Assembly (NCBI GenBank): GCA_009829735.1
Contig: CM020620.1
Coordinates: 12,955,420 to 13,019,419, forward strand
DNA: 64,000 nt
Direction of reading: 5' to 3'
Source: Pyropia yezoensis
Taxonomy: Eukaryota > Rhodophyta > Bangiophyceae > Bangiales > Bangiaceae
Part shown: piece by piece, positions 59,131-64,000 of the stretch
Numbering within the stretch: position 1 is the stretch's first letter
Layout of the letters: each line of letters begins with the position of its first letter
The notes under the pieces: model-generated
What the model was told of the DNA's origin: nothing
The model's input: only the letters and a program-made list of their open reading frames with translations
Databases searched by the model: none
Position numbers and translations under genes: made by a program

Positions 59131-62100
59131 CCGTTGGGGCTGGTCGTCCGAAGCTCACAACGGCAGCCTCGGCCAAGTGGGCCAGGAGGACGAACCAACC
59201 GTGCCGGATACTGCGGCGACCTAAGGGAGTCCGCCAACCTCGGGTAGGACTCCCCAAGAACGAAAACCCACGTCGGGTGATCGCGGTGCTGACGGGTGAG
59301 AACTTCCAGGTGGCTGGACGGGTGCAGCTTGCCCCCGGCCGTGCATGCTGTACCCGTATCGTACTTGATACCGGGTCAGGAGCCTCCTTGATACGCAAGT
59401 CGCTATTACCAAAGGAGGTGAAGCTCCAACGCTGGAGGTCCAAGGCTGACCATATGATTGACATCAATGGTGGGGTACTTCCCATCGTTGGTGCCGTGAC
59501 CCTACCAACTAGGTTGGGGACCCATGAGGTCGACGTGACCTATGGTGTAGTTGAGAATATATCGGTACCCCTGCTTCTGGGTACCCCTTATGTCGTAACA
59601 CAAGTGCCTTTGATCTGTGGCCCCGAGTACTGGGTCAAGTTGATGAATGGGGAGACTATCCCCATCCTTGGTAAGGGAAAGTCTGTGGCTCCTGTGACAG
59701 TCTCACAGTCGAAGCCTGTTTGCTCTGTGAGGGAAGGGTTTACTGCTACCCTGCGTTTAGCCCGCAAAGTCACGTTGCCCCCCAACTCGGTGGCGCACGT
59801 TGACGTTGTAACTGATTTTTCGGGGAACGGGTTGGTGCACCCTAACCCCCGTCTTGCTCGCAAGCACCAAGTGCATGTTGCCCTTGGCACGATGGACTCC
59901 AAAGCCGGAGTCCCGTGGAGGATCCAGGTGATGAACCTGAGTCCGACGCCCAAGTACTTCAAGTCGGGAGCCAAGTTCGGCTATATCGACCAACATGAGG
60001 GACCGATAGTAGCGGTCACCCTCAACGCGGGCGCAAGTAGCGACCCGAAGTCCGGAAAGGAGAAGCATCAAGCCAAGTCGGCCACCTCTCCTCGGCCCCA
60101 TGTGAACATGGAGGGTGTCCCCCCAGGTTGAGGGTTCAAGTTGAACGCCTCTTGGACCAATATCACAAGTTGTGGGATGGTCAATTGGGACTCATGAGAG
60201 CTACCCAACACCGGATCGAGTTGAAGCCCGGTGCACCCCCTATACGCCAACAACCGTATAGGGGAGGACCCCGTTCAAGGGCCCTCGTTAAGGAGCAAGT
60301 TGCTCGCATGGAGGCCCTCGATGTGATCGAGGCCAGCAACGCCGAGTGGGCGAGTCCGGTGGTTATCGTCCCCAAAGTTGATGGGACCCCCCGGTTTTGT
60401 ATCGACTACCGTAAGCTCAACGAGAGCACGGTGAAGGACAGTTATCCCCTACCTAGGATGGATGACTGTCTGGACTCTCTGGGGGAGGCGAACGTGTTCT
60501 CTACCCTGGACTGTAACGCGGGGTACTGGCAAATTCCCATTGCCCCGGAGGACAGGCATAAAACTACCTTTACCTGTCACTGTGGTACCTACCAGTGCAA
60601 ACGCCTACCGTTTGGTCTGTGTAACGCGCCGGCAACTTTCCAGCGCGCTATGGACATGATTCTGGCCGGAGTACGGTGGCAGATCTGTCTTGTGTACCTA
60701 GACGATATCATTGTGTTCTCCCGAAGTCCGGAGGAACACATTGGCCATCTTGGCCAGGTGTTCAAGCTACTTGCTGACGCCGGTGTGTCACTGAAGGCGA
60801 GTAAGTGCCACCTCTTCACTCAAGAGGTGGAGTACTTGGGACATGTTGTCCGTCCGGGGCGTCTCAGTGTTAACGAGAAGAACTTGAGGGCCATTCGTAA
60901 GGCTCAGTACCCCCGGACCCAGACCCAGATGAGGAGCTTCCTCGGGATGTGTAACGTGTACCGACGTTTCACCAAGGGCTTCGCCAAGGTGGCGAAGCCG
61001 TTGAATGAGCTAGTGAGCTCGACGCTACCGAAGAACCTGCCTCCCCCAAGTCGGGTGGAGCAGGAATCCTTTGAGACTCTTCGGGACCTTCTGCTGAAGC
61101 CCCCCATCTTGGCAATTCCCAGGTTGGGAGGCCACTACATCCTGGATGTGGACGCTAGCTACGACCAACTTGGTTGTGTGTTGCTTCAGCAGCAGCCGGA
61201 CAAGGAGTACTTGCCGGTGGGATACTTTAGTAAGGGGCTGAACTCGGCCGAGAAGAACTACGGAGTCACCGAGTTGGAAGGACTCGCAGTGGTGTGGGCG
61301 GTGACGTCACTTCGTCACTACCTGGAGGGTGAGAAGTTCCTCATCCGCTGTGACCACCGCGCGTTGCAGTTCATCTTTAAGACGGACTGTACGAACACTC
61401 GTCTCAACCGGTGGAGGGTGCGACTGGCACCCTTCAACTTTGACATTGAGTACCGACCTGGCAGGCAACATGCCCTTGCCGATGGCCTCTCTCGGGTACC
61501 CACCGAGGGGCTGGACACTAACCCAGTTGATGAGGACATCCCCATTGTGGGGGTAGTCACGCGCTCGGGTCAGGCGTTGAACCCCGAGGCGCCAGGGAAC
61601 AAGAAGTACTTGCCCCTGTCCCTGGACGAGGTGGTGAAGGCCCAGGCCGAGGATCCCTTCTGCAAGTCGCAGAGAATATACTGGATACGGTGGTTGAGAC
61701 GCGCTTCTTTCTGGGAGACGATGGCCTCCTCATGAGGAGGGGGTATTCCAGGGGACTGAACAACTTGTCGTCCCCGCATCCCTCAAGGACAGTATCCTTG
61801 AGAGGGAGCACAACGCTCCCACGGGTGGACACCTGGGGTCTAGTAAACTGTACCAGACCCTGAGGACCAGGTACTACTGGCCGTCCATGGTGGTGGACAT
61901 CTACAGTTAGGTGGCTGCCTGCACAAGTTGTGCACAGAACCGTCTGATGGAACGGCGGCCTAGTACGGCTATGCTACTGTTCCCGGCCAAGAGCCCTTCG
62001 CCGCGTTGGCGATGGACATCCTTGGGCCACCGCCCGTGACCGAGGAGGGCAACCAGTACCTCCTGGTCATCTGTGACCGCTTCACGAAACTTACGCGAGC

Positions 62101-63107
62101 GATCCCACTGGCAGAGATCACGGCCATGTCGGTCGTGTCAGCCTTCCTAGATCACTGGGTTGCCGCGTATGGCATCCCAGATAGTACACTATCGGACAAT
62201 GGACCGCAATTTGCGTCTGTACTGTTTCAGGGAGTGCTGGATATGTTGGGGGTTAAGGCAAACTATGCCACCCCCTACCACCCACAAACTAATGGGCAGG
62301 TGGAGCGCTTCAACAAAACTATTGTTAGGCAGCTGCGCCACTATGTGAGTGAGCACGTGAAGACGTGGGACCAATACATTTCTATCCTTACTACTGCCTA
62401 CAATTCACAGGTTCACTCATCTACAGGGGAAGTACCCCTCGCTTTTGTGACCCCCCGTCGCGTGCGGTCTATTGCCGTGCGGCGGTCGCTCCCAACTAGG
62501 GAGGATGGTGGCAGTACGCCTACTCCTACTGAGAGTAAGGCGGAGTTCGCCGCTAGGCTTGAAAACCTCATCCCTAAAGTCAGGGCTGAGATGGACAAAG
62601 CACAAAAGCGCTACAAGCGTACCTTTGACAAAAAGGTGCGCAATGCTAAACATGTCCCCGAGCAGGGTGACTGGGTGCTGGTACACTCGCACACCCCAAC
62701 TGGGGGTAAGCTGGTATTCCAGACGAAGGGACCGTACCAGGTCCTTCGTACTGATGGGCGGCGCTTCACCATCGAAAGTGACGATGGGGTCCGCACAGTG
62801 AACGGACAGGACGTGGTCAAAGTTGCACCACCGCCTGCAGGCGACCCAGCTTGGGCGCGTGCGTTGGAAGTCGTGGCGCCTCCCCTCACTGCCTGCGGCC
62901 AAACAGGGCCCGCAGGAGTACGTGTTCGATAAGTTCATCGACCACGGATGGGATGAAGACACTGACCGCCTCATGTTGAGGGTGCGTTGGTTTGGCTACA
63001 AAGCCAAGGACTGATACGTGGGAGTATGTGGAGGACCTTCCGCTGAGAAGGTCCGGGCGTACTGTGCCCGGAATGAGATAGACCCTAACAGCCCTCCCTC
63101 AACGTGA
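59127..63107 (+). pseudogene. pol: Family B Pol, B2, with several one-base deletions and the shared TAG
   Basis: Frame breaks relative to B1: a C7 run is C6 (about 60119-60125); AGAAATA lost one A (about 61675); a G6 run is G5 (about 61743); AAGGAG lost one G (about 61990); more occur near 62870 and 63000-63050. The integrase-zinc-module TAG of B1 is also present (61908-61910). The second TAG of B1 is CAG here. Protease, RT (YLDD), RNase H, integrase core and chromodomain pieces are all recognisable. Confidence 0.9.
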
Positions 63108-63218
63108 GGGAAGGCCGAGCAACAGTGCCAAGAGAGTGCTTCAAGTCGAAGTGGTACGCAGAGTGGCTTTTAACTACAGCCCTAACCCTCACACTCTCAC
63201 AACAAAGGCAGCTGCCAG

Positions 63219-64000
63219 CTAGGCACGCATGCTAGACTCTCCCACTCCACGGCCCTCGCCCTCACGTGGAGGCGAGCGGCGAGACCCACGCCGATAACGG
63301 TCTCCACTCGTTGGAGGGGGCGGCGGCTCCAAGTCGGAACCGTCGCGCCTCTCACGGTCGCGCAAGTGGCGCCGACCGTGGCCACTCTTCTGCCTGGTCT
63401 TGCGCGCAAGTTTGCGACGCAGACGCTGGACAGACTCCGTCTCCGACGGGGTAGAGGACTCCGAACGGAGTAAGACAACTCGTCTTCCGACACGGAGGGA
63501 GAGCGCCGGAGTGTCGGCGACGACGGCGAGGAGGCGAGTATGCCCGGCTCGCGCGACGTTTGCCACGCCCAAGTGGGGCTGGCTGGGGCATAATAGCCCC
63601 AATGCGAGCCAACTCGGCTGTCATAAACTCCGCCACCGACTCGCAACTCGCGGTCGCCACTGCAGTACGAACGCGCTCCTCAAGTTGAGGAGTCTCGGAA
63701 CTCTGTAGGGTTGCGGTCGACGCGGCCAACCAGGAAATGGTGCGCACCAACGTGGTGATCATCATCTCTGAGGTTAGAGGCGTGGGCGGCAACACCAACT
63801 TGGGGTATACCGTCAGGAGGGTGGCCCCCAAGTTGGGGGACACCGGGGTGGAAGACTCCACGGCCACGCTGATCGGGATGTTCCCGTGAGGTTGGAAAGG
63901 AACAGGAGGAAGCGGAGGGGCCCGCCGAGGTGGCGGTACCCGGGTGTAACTGCGACCCCGACTTGGGGCCCCCGCAGTGGGTTGAGTCATATGGTCATCA
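63219..64000 (-). pseudogene. Opposite-strand accessory gene of family B, copy B2, partial and frameshifted
   Basis: The part corresponding to MTQPTAG onward is open to the Arg-rich block. Two small deletions there (CTCGCGGCGC to CTCCGGCGC, and another near 63467) move the C-terminal RS-rich part into a different frame (63219-63602). The 5' end is beyond the window. Confidence 0.6.

Larger units (their letters stand above)
49702..64000. repeat. Large inverted repeat: arms 49702-56595 and 57113-64000, spacer 517 bp
   Basis: Base 49702 pairs with 64000 and 56595 with 57113. The spacer is the central LTR plus 48 bp of leader. The right arm may extend beyond the window. Confidence 0.9.
57113..64000 (+). 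mobile_element. Family B, copy B2, interior only, inverted relative to B1, right end outside window
   Basis: Mirrors 49702-56595 over about 6.89 kb, a net 6 bp shorter. It lacks its own 5' LTR, primer binding site and first ~46 bp of leader. It continues past base 64000 before any 3' LTR is reached. Confidence 0.93.

Overview
The window is nuclear DNA of a GC-rich eukaryote and is almost entirely transposable elements. Evidence for a eukaryote: Ty3/Gypsy chromodomain retrotransposons with LTRs, PIF/Harbinger and Tc1/mariner transposases, TATA-like boxes, Kozak-like starts and one plausible 78-bp GT-AG intron. I saw no tRNA, rRNA, CRISPR array or bacterial operon. The high GC, the element mix and the Ala/Gly/Pro/Arg-rich tracts would suit an alga (a bangialean red alga is my guess), but the sequence does not settle this.

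Layout. 1-1053: broken PIF/Harbinger transposase, minus strand, cut by the window edge. 1054-3933: no gene; one strong hairpin at 1904-1975. 3934-6508: an intact-looking two-gene Harbinger module whose genes converge with 28 bp between stops. 7255-8355: decayed Tc1/mariner transposase. About 8.4-12.8 kb, 14.2-14.9 kb and 46.7-48.0 kb: a very GC-rich low-complexity locus split by two insertions, namely a 1,375-bp TIR transposon (12838-14212, CAT duplication) and a 31.7-kb LTR-retrotransposon array (14934-46650, GGGTG duplication). 48004-48581: 5'-truncated two-exon gene fragment. 48582-57112: a second LTR-retrotransposon family (B1). 57113-64000: an inverted copy of its interior (B2), running off the window.

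Family A (14934-46650) is three head-to-tail copies sharing four LTRs (LTR-I-LTR-I-LTR-I-LTR), all on the minus strand. One 5-bp target duplication flanks the whole array. Each copy has an intact 729-aa Gag with a CCHC knuckle and an intact 1388-aa Pol (protease, RT, RNase H, integrase, chromodomain). A canonical -1 slippery heptamer GGGAAAC sits just before the gag stop. Between pol and the 3' LTR each copy carries an extra gene on the opposite strand. It has its own TATA-like box, an in-frame amber codon conserved in all copies, and a spacer of palindromic 24-bp repeats separating it from the convergent pol.

Family B has the same plan: split Gag, Pol with the same GGGAAAC site, a near-identical primer binding site, a chromodomain, and an unrelated opposite-strand gene between pol and the 3' LTR. 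The most interesting signals are (1) the opposite-strand accessory genes in two families, (2) the dense short perfect hairpins in both families, with a recurring core in each (GG-TCAW-CC in A, CAASTTG in B), (3) the LTR-sharing tandem array, and (4) the head-to-head B1/B2 junction at a palindrome.
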